Shown: positions 44,523-53,775 of the stretch, piece after piece
How positions within the stretch are numbered: the stretch's first letter is position 1
Layout: the number at the start of each line of letters is the position of its first letter
From: BPGX01 sp037447455
GTDB taxonomy: Bacteria; Bacteroidota; Bacteroidia; B-17B0; Aurantibacillaceae
Reading direction: 5' to 3'
Assembly: GCA_037447455.1 (NCBI GenBank)
Contig: JBBIGQ010000007.1
Location: 1-64,000 of the forward strand
DNA: 64,000 bases
Position numbers and translations under genes: made by a program
Notes under the pieces: model-generated
The model's database searches: none
What the model saw: only the letters and a program-made list of their open reading frames with translations
Told to the model about the DNA's origin: nothing

Positions 44523-45512
44523 TTATTTAAGTTTTAGGGTTAGTTGCTGTATGAGTTTGGCGGGCTGTTGTTTAGTTATTCCAAAGATAATCTGATAGAC
44601 CGTTTCCGTGATAGGCATCTCTACTTTATAATGTTGATTTATCTGGTGAACACATTGTAAAGCATAATATCCTTCTGCAATCATGTTCATTTCCAATTGT
44701 GCTTGTTTTACCGAATAACCTTTACCTAGCATCACTCCAAACGTTCTGTTTCTACTGAATTGAGAATATGCAGTAACCAACAGGTCGCCTAAATAAGCAG
44801 AATCTTTAATATCTCTATCAATAGGATGTACAGCATCTACAAAGCGTTTTATTTCCTGAATAGCATTACTGATTAAAACGGCTTGAAAATTATCACCATA
44901 GTTGAGAGCGTGACAAATACCTGCTGCAATGGCCATAATATTTTTTAATACTGCTGCGTATTCCGTGCCAAATATATCGTCACTGGGTGTTACACGTATG
45001 TAATCACAAATTAAATACTGGCTAAATTTTTCGGCAAATTTAAGGTTTTGAGATGCTAATGTGAGGTACGATAAACGTTCTAATGCTACTTCTTCGGCGT
45101 GGCAGGGACCGGTGATAACGGCAATTTTTTGATAATCAACACTATGAACTTTATTTAAGTATTCTCCTACAATTAAATTATACTCAGGTACAATGCCTTT
45201 TACTGCTGAAATGATAAATTTATCATTAAAGTGAAAGGACTGTATTATTTTGTGTAAAAAAGCAGATGGATACGCTAAAATAACAGTATTACAAGATTCT
45301 TCTATTTTTTCTAAATCATTGGTTAGTTCTACGTAGTCAAGATTTAGTTCAACATCTGTGAGATACCTTGGATTGTGCTTGTGTTTTTTAATGAATTCAA
45401 TGTCTTCCTGTTTAAGAAAATGCCAGCGTACTTTGTGTTGGTTATGTGTAAGAATTTTTACTAATGCGGTTGCCCAACTTCCATATCCTATAATACCTAT
45501 TTCATGATACAT
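44523..45512 (-). CDS. gpsA: Glycerol-3-phosphate dehydrogenase (NAD(P)+)
   Basis: A 329-residue enzyme of normal GpsA length. N-terminal IGIIGYGSWATALVKIL (family GxGxxG with GSWATA), NPRYL, VILAYPSAFL, ISAVKGIV, ITGPCHAEEVA and the catalytic Lys in EYAAVLKNIMAIAAGI, followed by DLLVTAYSQFSRNRTFG. It reduces dihydroxyacetone phosphate to sn-glycerol 3-phosphate, the backbone of phospholipids. First gene of the gpsA/PAP2-like/SDR operon. A weak -7-like TTAATTTG lies upstream on the minus strand. Confidence 0.94.
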   Translation of the reverse strand: MYHEIGIIGYGSWATALVKILTHNQHKVRWHFLKQEDIEFIKKHKHNPRYLTDVELNLDYVELTNDLEKIEESCNTVILAYPSAFLHKIIQSFHFNDKFIISAVKGIVPEYNLIVGEYLNKVHSVDYQKIAVITGPCHAEEVALERLSYLTLASQNLKFAEKFSQYLICDYIRVTPSDDIFGTEYAAVLKNIMAIAAGICHALNYGDNFQAVLISNAIQEIKRFVDAVHPIDRDIKDSAYLGDLLVTAYSQFSRNRTFGVMLGKGYSVKQAQLEMNMIAEGYYALQCVHQINQHYKVEMPITETVYQIIFGITKQQPAKLIQQLTLKLK

Positions 45513-45549
45513 ACAGATGGCAAATTAACGGAAAAAATGGATTAGCATT

Positions 45550-45586
45550 TAAAAGAAAAATGCCGTTGCTTAAAACAACGGCATTT
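45550..45586 (-). terminator. Rho-independent terminator downstream of the T9SS remnant
   Basis: An 11-bp perfect stem (AAATGCCGTTG at 45558-45568 with 45576-45586), a 7-base loop, and a minus-strand T run (TTTTTCTTTT) after it. It lies about 28 bases after the stop of the remnant, as expected for an originally expressed gene. Confidence 0.88.
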
Positions 45587-45613
45587 GGGTGGTATTCTCA
45601 ATAAAAGCACAAA

Positions 45614-46162
45614 CTAATTTTTCAAAAATTTTAAAGATTTATTTTTTTCAGGTATTGTAGAATTTATTAGATTTATCAGATAAATTCCATTTTCCCACTC
45701 CTTACATTGCACAGTTGTTTTGTCCTGAACGCTGGTACTGTACATTAATTTGCCATCTATGGAATAAATGTTTAAAGTATATTTATCGTTGTCGTTCATT
45801 TGGATATTGAGAATATGTTGAGTGGGATTGGGATATAAAAGAACAGGATTATTATTTGACATGGGTAGTTGGTTGATACCAAGCACATAATTTATTGGAT
45901 GTTCTATTTCTACGTTAAAATCAGATACGCTCAATGCCGGAATGTTTAGTTTCTGATATTGAATCCATAATACCGGAAATTTTTGACCACTCACATAATA
46001 ATCATATTCCACTATAGTTTGTGTACCTGTGACAGTGGATAATGTTCCTGTATCTTGAATATGTATAGTTACAGAAGTTTTAACTTTTAAAACATTATTA
46101 TGGGTTATGGTGGGGTTATTGGGTAAAATAAGTGTACCTTGCCCATCTGCTACAACTATATA
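45614..46162 (-). pseudogene. 5'-truncated T9SS cargo gene: C-terminal sorting domain remnant
   Basis: The open frame runs 182 codons from just after an in-frame TGA (46163-46165) to the stop, without an ATG near its beginning; the only plausible start is a GTG at 46012. The C-terminal 75 residues are a type A (TIGR04183, Por-secretion) sorting domain: LLYPNPTQHILNIQMNDN, YTLNIYSIDGKLMYS, ENGIYLINL, KSLKFLKN. The part before it (GTLILPNNPTITHNNVLKV) reads like the end of a larger surface protein. No signal peptide remains. I infer the 3' end of a cargo gene whose main body was lost. A good terminator still follows. Confidence 0.8.
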
Positions 46163-46295
46163 TCATTCATTATAATATGTTTTAATAAATTTTCATATTG
46201 CCGATTAAGTCAACACTAAATGTTTTCAAACTGTGAATAGGGTATTAAAAAGTTTAAATGATTATTTTGAAATCGGCATTTAATAAATGATTAAT

Positions 46296-46303
46296 TACAT
46301 TTG
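46296..46303 (+). promoter_or_regulatory. Probable -7 box of the TPM gene pair
   Basis: TACATTTG fits TAnnTTTG, 21 bases before the ATG at 46325. The longest ORF starts at a TTG in this box and is rejected. Confidence 0.6.
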
Positions 46304-46324
46304 TGCAATTATATTTTTTTAGAC

Positions 46325-46762
46325 ATGACCTTCGTAAAAGATTTTTTTAATACAGACGAACAACAAAAAATTATTCAAACTATTCAGCAGGCAGAAAGAA
46401 ACACATCCGCAGAAATCAGAGTGCATATTGAGAATTTTTGTTTTACAGATCCAATCAGGAGGGCCGAAAAAGTTTTTTTAAAAAATAAAATGCATCTGAC
46501 TCAACATCGAAATGCAGTATTGTTTTATTTTGCAACTGTTTCAAGAAAAATTGCCATTATTGGCGACAAAGGTATTTATGAAAAAGTTGACAAAAAGTTT
46601 TGGGACGATTTAGTCCATCAACTGATACAATCCTTGAAAAATAATAGTCATACGGCCGATACACTGTGTGAAAGTATTTTAAAGGTAGGAGAAGTTTTAG
46701 CGCAATATTTCCCTCCCACACCAGAAACCCCTGATGAATTATCGAATGAAATATCTTTTTAA
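46325..46762 (+). CDS. TPM-domain protein, cytoplasmic short form
   Basis: A 145-residue protein with a TPM (TLP18.3/Psb32/MOLO-1) domain: QAERNTSAEIRVHIENFC, HRNAVLFYFATVSRKIAIIGDKGIYEKVDKKFWDDLV. It has no signal peptide and ends in a Pro-rich tail (YFPPTPETPDELS). Such proteins often sit with a LemA gene and a second, secreted TPM gene; here the second TPM gene starts 2 bases later, while lemA is not seen. Function unknown; related TPM domains are linked to membrane or photosystem repair. Confidence 0.88.
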   Translation: MTFVKDFFNTDEQQKIIQTIQQAERNTSAEIRVHIENFCFTDPIRRAEKVFLKNKMHLTQHRNAVLFYFATVSRKIAIIGDKGIYEKVDKKFWDDLVHQLIQSLKNNSHTADTLCESILKVGEVLAQYFPPTPETPDELSNEISF

Positions 46763-46764
46763 GT

Positions 46765-47559
46765 ATGATAAAATTTTCCACATATAAAAGAATTAAAACT
46801 ATCTATTGCTTAATCACAACAGTATTATTTGTTTTATCTCATTTAAACATTTTAGCCCAAATTCCTGAAAAACCTGCTCCTCCCAGATTGTACAATAATT
46901 TTTCAAAAGAATTTCCGAATTTTTTATCATCGCCAGAAGCAGAAGCTATTGAACAAAAATTGGAAAAGTTTAGCAGAGAAACCAGCAATCAAATTGCAGT
47001 AGTTGTTGTAGATGACTTTGGCGGTTATACAGCAGCAGAATTTGCAACACTACTTGGTGAAAAATGGGGAGTTGGTAAAAAAGCTAAAGACAATGGCATT
47101 GTGGTATTGATAAAGCCAACGGGAAAAGTAGGTGAGAGAGAATTGTTCATTGCTGTGGGCCTTGGTTTGGAAGGTGCTATCCCGGACTTAGCAACTAAAA
47201 AAATCAGAGAAAATATCATGCAACCTTTATTTGTAGAAGGAAAATACTATGAAGGATTGGACAGAGGTTTAGATGCTTTAATGAAACTAGCAAAAGGAGA
47301 AATGAGTGAAAAAGATTTACCAGACAATAATGGAAGCGGTGCTACGACCATTCTGGTCATTATAATTATTATTCTAATTTTAACTTGGATATTCCGAAAA
47401 AGCAAACCTATGGTATATACATCAGGCAGAAGAGGAATTTATTGGGGAGGATATTATGGAGGGCATCGTGCTTCCTGGGGAAGTGGACACGGAAGTAGTG
47501 GTTGGAGTGGCTTTGGTGGTGGAAGTTTTGGTGGAGGCGGTTCAGGTGGAAAGTGGTAA
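46765..47559 (+). CDS. Secreted/membrane TPM-domain protein (YgcG-like)
   Basis: A 264-residue protein: signal peptide (LITTVLFVLSHLNILAQ), TPM domain (residues about 60-190: LEKFSRETSNQIAVVVVDDFGGYTAAEFA, GVGKKAKDNGIVVLIKP, GLGLEGAIPDLATKKI), one membrane helix (TTILVIIIIILILTWIF), and a Gly/Ser-rich tail ending GGGSGGKW. This order is the standard YgcG-type build. Likely anchored in the inner membrane with the TPM domain outside. Coupled to the preceding TPM gene. Confidence 0.9.
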   Translation: MIKFSTYKRIKTIYCLITTVLFVLSHLNILAQIPEKPAPPRLYNNFSKEFPNFLSSPEAEAIEQKLEKFSRETSNQIAVVVVDDFGGYTAAEFATLLGEKWGVGKKAKDNGIVVLIKPTGKVGERELFIAVGLGLEGAIPDLATKKIRENIMQPLFVEGKYYEGLDRGLDALMKLAKGEMSEKDLPDNNGSGATTILVIIIIILILTWIFRKSKPMVYTSGRRGIYWGGYYGGHRASWGSGHGSSGWSGFGGGSFGGGGSGGKW

Positions 47560-47620
47560 GTAAATTTGTTGTAAGATTTGGAAATTCGTATAAAACCTCC
47601 TACCTTTGTGCCGTTTTTCT

Positions 47621-47702
47621 GCGCAAGTGGCGTAATTGGTAGCCGCACCAGACTTAGGATCTGGCGCCGAAAGGCGTGGGGGTTCGAGTCCCTCCTTGCG
47701 CA
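47621..47702 (+). tRNA. tRNA-Leu (anticodon UAG)
   Basis: 82 bases with the full cloverleaf: acceptor stem GCGCAAG (47621-47627) paired with CTTGCGC (47695-47701), discriminator A, D arm with AATTGGTAG, anticodon stem CCAGA/TCTGG with loop CTTAGGA (anticodon at 47655-47657), a long variable arm (CGCCGAAAGGCGT) as in Leu tRNAs, and T arm GGTTCGAGTCC. CCA is not encoded. Confidence 0.96.
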
Positions 47703-47858
47703 CAGATAAATTGGGATAAAACGATTCGTTTTCAGGGAAATGAGGTGAGGTATTTTATGTTCTTTGTGCTTGATTAATCAAATGCGTATAATTCCAATAG
47801 TGGAACGATTTATTAGATTGTAAAAATTTTCGCATATTTGCACAAAACCTAATCAATT

Positions 47859-50450
47859 ATGAAAAACATACAATATGTCATTGCACTGTTTTTTTGTGTA
47901 TGCAGCGTATTTTCTCAAGTTAGAATCAATGAGGTGAACGTTTCAAATATTACCGGAACAGCCGATTTTTATGGTAATACCAGCGATTGGGTAGAATTAT
48001 ACAATGCGGGTACATTACCCATTAACCTCAATGGCTATTATTTAAGTAATAATCCCTCTAACCTTAATATGTATCCTTTGCCTAATGTTACAATAAAACC
48101 AGATAGTTTTTTAATAATATGGCTTACGGGCAGAAACATTAAAGCACCTAATGGAGAATATCATGCTAATTTTACAATAGAACAGTGTAAAAATCAATGG
48201 ATTATTTTATCTTTGGCAAATGTGGTTAAGGACTCACTAAAAATTCGCAAAACCATGAATGACCATTCACGTGGCAAATATCCCGATGGAACATTAGGAT
48301 GGAAATTATTTACCGTACCCACTTTCAGCGCGGCTAATTCATCAGCATATTATGTGGACTACGCACCAACACCTACCTTTACTCCGGCAGCGGGGTTCAG
48401 TAATCCCGGACAAGTAGATATTACCGTATATGATACCACATTGTTTAAGATATTATTTACACAAGACGGCAGTAATCCTAAACCGGGACCTGCTCCCAAT
48501 TATACAACCGGACTGGGCGGCACCACACAAGTATATGATCCTATTACTACCCCTTTAAATCCGGGCACTACAACTGTTTACCGTGCTATGTGTGTACCTG
48601 TCAATTCTTATTCTACAGCATATTTACCTGGGTTTATTGAAACAAATACATACTTTATTGCTGAAAATATTGACCCTAATTTTGGAGTAGTATCTATAGC
48701 AATAGACACAGGCGCAGCCAGTTTTTTCAACACTGCTGTTTCACAAACTGTTCACATAGAATATTTTGATAAACAAAAGCAGATAAGCGAAGGGTACACC
48801 ACCATCAATAAACCCATTAACGACGGATGGATAACCAAACAAAAAGGTGTAGATTTTATATTTATGGATGAATATGGAAATGGTTGTGCATTAGAAGGAC
48901 AAGTGTTTAATAATACGAACTTAGGGGTGTCCACACGCACTTTCTTTCCGGCTATTGAAATGAAATGCGAAACAAAAGATAATTTTAGTTCCTACATCAC
49001 TATGACCAATACACCAATGGGCGCCCACATGAGAGATATGTTTGCACAAACATACGCCATTAAGAACAATCTGAATTTAGATGCCATGCACTTCAAACCA
49101 GTAGTGGCATTTGTCAATGGAAAGTACAATGGCATTTACGAGTTCAGCGAATTGCCGGATTATTACTATACCGAATTTTACAAAGGCATTAAGACAGATT
49201 CCGTTGACATTCTGGCCCGACATAATGTGGATATGATTTTAAGTGGAGCCGATACAGGATGGGTAACCGCTTCAGGAAATACAGGGCTTACAAATTATAT
49301 TAACTATTATACTATGAATGGCGCTGCACCGTTCTATAAAAATGCCACCTCTCGTTTGGATACCAATTCGTTAATAGATTTTATCATATACAACAATGTC
49401 TTGGTCAATATAGATTTGATGAATGAAAATAATGCATGGTGGAGAGGAAGAGACGGAGATAATGTCAATCTGACGAAGTGGCGTTACTTTACATGGAATA
49501 TGCCTAATATCTACGGATTGTGTATGGGACCATCTACGTTTACCAATTGTTCTATGTATACTTCCGGATGTGAGTATGACAAATACTACAACGCTTCTTC
49601 GCCGGCATATCAAAAACACTCTTATCTGTTAAATAAGTTACGGTTGCAGAATTCTGGATTTAAAAATACCTATTTGACAAGATACATGGATTTATTAAAC
49701 ACTACATTAAAATGCGATAATCTGAAAAACCATGCAAACTATATTAAAAGTTTACTTTCAGTAGAAATGAATAATCATTGTACACAGTGGAGTGTAAATT
49801 TTACAGATTGGCAAGCCAACGTTGACACTTTTATTACTCGTATTCAGAACCGATGCGATACAATTTATAGCAAATTCAAATCGTGCTATGGGTTAAACGG
49901 ACCTCATCAAATTACGGTAGACGTTTATCCGTCCGGGGCCGGGTATGTTTACTTAAACACTATTTTATTAAAACAATTTACCTGGACAGGAAAGTATTAT
50001 GCGCCTTTGATATTATCTTTCAAAGCCATTCCATCGGATACGAATTATATTTTTGACCATTGGGAAAATGAAAACACATCTGTACATACTTTAGTGTCAA
50101 ACTATAAAGATACTGCTGTCACATTAAATCTTAAAGCGAATGATAAAATTACAGCCGTGTTTTATGATAAGCGAACGGATGCCTTATTTCCTACTGGTTT
50201 TACCCCTAATGGAGATGGTGTTAATGATGTTTTTGGACCTGTAAATCCAAGATTTTTTAAAAATTATGAACTGCATATTTATAACCGTTGGGGTGAGGAA
50301 ATATTTTCAACTACCAATCCTTCGGAATACTGGGACGGAAAGTATAAAAATAAAAATGTAGAACCAGGGGTCTATGCCGTTGTGGCAAGATACAAAAATA
50401 TCATTAATGAAGAAAAGATTTACAAGGGAAATATTACTTTAATTCGTTGA
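47859..50450 (+). CDS. Secreted CotH-like protein with lamin-tail domain and gliding-type T9SS sorting domain
   Basis: An 863-residue exported protein. Signal peptide (YVIALFFCVCSVFSQ); lamin-tail domain at about 20-125 (RINEVNVSNITG, DWVELYNAGTLPINLNGYYLS); chitobiase-like beta domain at about 165-260 (ILFTQDGSNPKPG); CotH-type kinase-like domain at about 280-660 (FNNTNLGVSTRTFF, MRDMFAQTYAI, FVNGKYNGIYEFSELPD); then a C-terminal domain of the TIGR04131 type (FPTGFTPNGDGVNDVFGP, LHIYNRWGEEIF, YWDGKYKNKNVEPGVYAVV). T9SS would export it to the surface. CotH of spores is a protein kinase; activity here is not shown. Monocistronic, downstream of tRNA-Leu. Confidence 0.9.
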   Translation: MKNIQYVIALFFCVCSVFSQVRINEVNVSNITGTADFYGNTSDWVELYNAGTLPINLNGYYLSNNPSNLNMYPLPNVTIKPDSFLIIWLTGRNIKAPNGEYHANFTIEQCKNQWIILSLANVVKDSLKIRKTMNDHSRGKYPDGTLGWKLFTVPTFSAANSSAYYVDYAPTPTFTPAAGFSNPGQVDITVYDTTLFKILFTQDGSNPKPGPAPNYTTGLGGTTQVYDPITTPLNPGTTTVYRAMCVPVNSYSTAYLPGFIETNTYFIAENIDPNFGVVSIAIDTGAASFFNTAVSQTVHIEYFDKQKQISEGYTTINKPINDGWITKQKGVDFIFMDEYGNGCALEGQVFNNTNLGVSTRTFFPAIEMKCETKDNFSSYITMTNTPMGAHMRDMFAQTYAIKNNLNLDAMHFKPVVAFVNGKYNGIYEFSELPDYYYTEFYKGIKTDSVDILARHNVDMILSGADTGWVTASGNTGLTNYINYYTMNGAAPFYKNATSRLDTNSLIDFIIYNNVLVNIDLMNENNAWWRGRDGDNVNLTKWRYFTWNMPNIYGLCMGPSTFTNCSMYTSGCEYDKYYNASSPAYQKHSYLLNKLRLQNSGFKNTYLTRYMDLLNTTLKCDNLKNHANYIKSLLSVEMNNHCTQWSVNFTDWQANVDTFITRIQNRCDTIYSKFKSCYGLNGPHQITVDVYPSGAGYVYLNTILLKQFTWTGKYYAPLILSFKAIPSDTNYIFDHWENENTSVHTLVSNYKDTAVTLNLKANDKITAVFYDKRTDALFPTGFTPNGDGVNDVFGPVNPRFFKNYELHIYNRWGEEIFSTTNPSEYWDGKYKNKNVEPGVYAVVARYKNIINEEKIYKGNITLIR

Positions 50451-50467
50451 TTAGGCATATAATAGGA

Positions 50468-51357
50468 TTAACTATAAATCCAATTATGTTTCTGATTTAA
50501 TAATCGGGTCATAAAATCTTTTCTAATTTCTTTGGTTGACTTATCCTTTATTATTCTTTTTAGAAATTGTCTAAAAGTAGAATTAAGTTGAGATAATTTA
50601 TTTATTGTTTCAATGTCTAGGTGTTTTTTGATTCTTGCTTGAAATAAAATTTCCGTTGAATCAGAATATTCAGTATCCAAACGTATTATTCCAATGCCAA
50701 ATGCAGTTGTTAATCGTTTTAATTCCTGTATAAAATTTTCATCGTCTTGAATAGATGCCGCAACTAAATAACCTTCATTAGCCCACGATGAATTAGAAAC
50801 AGCTTGAAAATAGGATTCTCTAAGATTATCATACGTTAATTCTTTTTTAATTTCATACGAAAATAATTTAATCCCGGTTTGACCTATTTCATTAGACAAA
50901 TCTAAAACCACATCTTCCCACTCTTCTACAGGAAAATAAACACCCACAACATCTGGATGCAACCATTGTGCATATTGGCTTTTTTTGGATTCTTCATGAG
51001 GTATTGTTTTCGTAAAAATATTGAGATAATGGAACAAGTAATAAGAGAGGTATTTATGTAGTTCGATTAACTTTAGGGACTATTTTTGCAATATCTTGAT
51101 GTGTATACTTTTGAATGTCTTTTTCATTATACAATTCTTTCAGAAAAAATTTCACGGGATTTAAATTTAATTTGACGAACTTGCTGGAAGGATTATCTCT
51201 GATGGCAACGTATAATCTTACAGATAAGGTGAGCCAAGGTGTTTTTCCTTTGGTTATTATATCCCCCTTTTTTCCCTAACTCCCATATTTCTTTAGAAGT
51301 TAGAGGTATTTTATTTTCATTTAGAATTTTTTCTGCAAGTTCTAAAAATGTTAACAT
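50468..51357 (-). pseudogene. Frameshifted HrgA-like (COG2958) gene with HARE-HTH domain
   Basis: Three frames join into one gene. From ATG 51357 the first frame gives MLTFLELAEKILNENKIPLT and SKEIWELGKK, a HARE-HTH start. After the run of 5 C and 6 T (51263-51273, plus strand) the second frame gives TKGKTPWLTLSVRLYVAIRDNPSSKFVKL and ends with stop 51054-51056. A second shift (within 51054-51079) restores ELHKYLSYYLFHYLN, and the frame to 50468 carries WLHPDVVGVYFP, SYEIKKELTYDNLRESYFQAVSNSSWANEGYLVA and FGIGIIRLDTE, the COG2958 body. HrgA-type proteins are found beside restriction-modification genes, none of which is seen here. Two homopolymer errors are the alternative to a true pseudogene. 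Confidence 0.82.
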
Positions 51358-51480
51358 TTAAATGCATTTTCGTAAAAATAAATAAATAAGATTACAGGTT
51401 CAAGTTTTTAAATTTGATGCTTGAAAAAAAACTATGTTTTCTTCTATTAAAAATGTAAAGATTGTAAGTTGAATTTACAC

Positions 51481-53748
51481 TTATTTCTTTACTTTATTTC
51501 TGATGATATTTAAGGCACCGCCCGCTTTGAACCATTCTATCTGTTGAGCATTGTAGGAATGATTGGTCTGAATGGTATCTGTACTACCATCTTTGTGATG
51601 AAGCACTATTGTTAACGGCTGACCAGGAGTAAATGTTGTTAATCCTGTAATGTCTAAGGTGTCATCTTCCTGAACTTTATCGTAATCCGCTTTGTTTGCA
51701 AATGTTAGTGCTAACATACCTTGTTTTTTCAGGTTCGTTTCATGAATACGGGCAAATGATTTTACAAGTACGGCTTTTACACCAAGAAAGCGTGGCTCCA
51801 TAGCCGCGTGCTCACGGGAAGAACCTTCGCCATAATTTTCATCACCAACAATGACAGAGCCTATTCCTGCCGCTTTGTATGCCCTTTGAACTTTGGCTAC
51901 TTCTTCGTATTGTCCAGTCAGTTGATTCTTGGTTTTTCCTGCTTCGCCGGTATAGGTATTGGTTGCACCTAACAGTAGATTGTTTGAAATATTATCCAAG
52001 TGTCCTCTGTATTGTAGCCATTTACCTGCCGGCGAAATATGATCGGTGGTGCATTTGCCTTTTGCTTTAATAAGTAGTTTTAAATGATACCAATCGGTAC
52101 CTTCCCATGCTGGAAAAGGTTCTAATAATTGTAAGCGTTGGCTATCAGGTTTTACTCTGACTTCTATGTTACTACCATCTTTGGCGGGGGGCTGATAACC
52201 CGGATCTTCTACCCTATAGCCATTGGGCGGTAACTCAAAGCCGGTAGGTGGGTCTAGCTTTACTTCTTTACCTTCTTCGTTTTTAAGTGTATCTTTAAGG
52301 GGATTAAAATCTAAGCGACCGGCAATAGCTAAGGCAGTTACCAATTCAGGGGACGCTACAAAGGCGTGTGTATTAGGATTTCCATCCTGACGAGCAGAAA
52401 AATTCCGATTGAAAGAATGTACTATGGTATTTTTTTCTTTTTTCTCTGCTCCTGCTCTGTCCCACATTCCAATACAAGGGCCACACGCGTTGGCAAATAC
52501 TTTAGCCCCGATTTTATTGAAAATGTCAATCAATCCATCTTTTTCAATAGTATATCGTACTTGTTCAGACCCCGGAGTGATAGAAAATTCCGACTTGGCT
52601 TTAAGGTTCTTCTCTACGGCTTGTTTGGCTACAGATGCTGCACGGGAAATGTCTTCGTAGGAAGAGTTGGTGCAGGAACCTATTAAACCTGCGCTTACTT
52701 CTAAAGGCCAGCCGTTTTTTTCTGCAACTTCTTTAATTTTACTGATTGGTGTTGCTAAATCAGGAGTAAAAGGACCATTTAAATGGGGTTCTAATTCAGA
52801 TAAATTAATCTCAATGACTTGGTCAAAATATTTTTCAGGGTGTGCATATACTTCTGGGTCGGCAGTTAAATGTTCTTTTATGGAATTAGCTAATTCAGCA
52901 ACATCTTTTCTGCCAGTGGCTACAAGGTAACGATACATGGATTCATCGTAAGAAAAAATAGAAGTGGTGGCACCTACTTCTGCTCCCATGTTACAAATAG
53001 TGCCTTTACCGGTTGCACTGAGTGATTGGGCACCTTCGCCAAAGTATTCAATAATTTTATCCGTACCGCCTTTTACTGTCAAAATACCGGCTACTTTCAA
53101 TATAATATCTTTTGCAGAGGTCCATCCATTTAATTTTCCTGTAAGTTTAACTCCAATTAATTGTGGCCATTTTAATTCCCAAGGTAATCCCGCCATGACA
53201 TCGCAAGCATCGGCGCCGCCTACTCCAATAGCGATCATTCCCAGTCCGCCGGCATTGACAGTATGGCTATCTGTTCCTATCATCATGCCGCCGGGGAAAG
53301 CATAGTTCTCTAAAATAACCTGATGAATAATGCCAGCACCAGGCTTCCAAAAGCCAATGCCATATTTTGCTGAAACAGAAGAAAGAAAATCATAAACTTC
53401 CTGATTGTTTTTGATAGCTCTTTCAAGGTCTTCTTTAGAATTGGATTTTGCAACAATTAAATGGTCGCAATGAACGGTAGAAGGAACTGCTACTTTTGGT
53501 CTACCGGCTTGCATAAATTGTAACAAGGCCATTTGAGCAGTGGCGTCTTGCATGGCTACCCTGTCGGGAGCAAATTCAACATACGATTGTCCCCTTTTGA
53601 AGTCCTCTAATTTTTGAGAAGGATGCAGATGAACAAATAAAACTTTTTCAGCAAACGTCAAGGGACGTTGAATGTGTTTTTTTACGGTGTTAATTTTTTC
53701 CGGAAAATGTTTGTAAACATTTTTAATCATTTCAAAATCAAATAACAT
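51481..53748 (-). CDS. acnA: Aconitate hydratase (mitochondrial-type aconitase)
   Basis: A 755-residue enzyme matching the mitochondrial-like aconitase group in length. Motifs: RVAMQDATAQMALLQFM, VPSTVHCDHL, GIIHQVILENYAFPGGMMIGTDSHT, GGADACDVMAGLPW, cluster cysteines in IGSCTNSSYEDI and ANACGPCIGMWDR, and the swivel-domain GDENYGEGSSREHAAMEPRFLGVKAVL. It interconverts citrate and isocitrate in the TCA cycle. The ATG at 53748 is preferred to a GTG at 53766, which lies directly beside the -7 box. Monocistronic here. The symbol is by function; the protein is not of the long E. coli AcnA type. Confidence 0.95.
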   Translation of the reverse strand: MLFDFEMIKNVYKHFPEKINTVKKHIQRPLTFAEKVLFVHLHPSQKLEDFKRGQSYVEFAPDRVAMQDATAQMALLQFMQAGRPKVAVPSTVHCDHLIVAKSNSKEDLERAIKNNQEVYDFLSSVSAKYGIGFWKPGAGIIHQVILENYAFPGGMMIGTDSHTVNAGGLGMIAIGVGGADACDVMAGLPWELKWPQLIGVKLTGKLNGWTSAKDIILKVAGILTVKGGTDKIIEYFGEGAQSLSATGKGTICNMGAEVGATTSIFSYDESMYRYLVATGRKDVAELANSIKEHLTADPEVYAHPEKYFDQVIEINLSELEPHLNGPFTPDLATPISKIKEVAEKNGWPLEVSAGLIGSCTNSSYEDISRAASVAKQAVEKNLKAKSEFSITPGSEQVRYTIEKDGLIDIFNKIGAKVFANACGPCIGMWDRAGAEKKEKNTIVHSFNRNFSARQDGNPNTHAFVASPELVTALAIAGRLDFNPLKDTLKNEEGKEVKLDPPTGFELPPNGYRVEDPGYQPPAKDGSNIEVRVKPDSQRLQLLEPFPAWEGTDWYHLKLLIKAKGKCTTDHISPAGKWLQYRGHLDNISNNLLLGATNTYTGEAGKTKNQLTGQYEEVAKVQRAYKAAGIGSVIVGDENYGEGSSREHAAMEPRFLGVKAVLVKSFARIHETNLKKQGMLALTFANKADYDKVQEDDTLDITGLTTFTPGQPLTIVLHHKDGSTDTIQTNHSYNAQQIEWFKAGGALNIIRNKVKK

Positions 53749-53767
53749 AGATGTTCTTTTAGGCACG

Positions 53768-53775
53768 CAAATGTA
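53768..53775 (-). promoter_or_regulatory. Probable -7 box of aconitase
   Basis: Minus-strand TACATTTG fits TAnnTTTG, 19 bases before the ATG at 53748. Confidence 0.6.

Noticed and set aside
46199..46278. Inverted repeat TGCCGATT (46199-46206) / AATCGGCA (46271-46278)
   Set aside because: An 8-bp match across a 64-base spacer flanking AT-rich DNA; no transposase or target duplication, and no T tail. Likely chance.
47454..47559. Tandem GGxGG coding repeats as a repeat array
   Set aside because: This is the normal Gly/Ser-rich tail of YgcG-like TPM proteins, not a separate DNA repeat.
51879..53305. Several long antisense ORFs within aconitase
   Set aside because: They follow the codon pattern of the real gene on the other strand and have no recognised motifs, promoter box or homologous segments.
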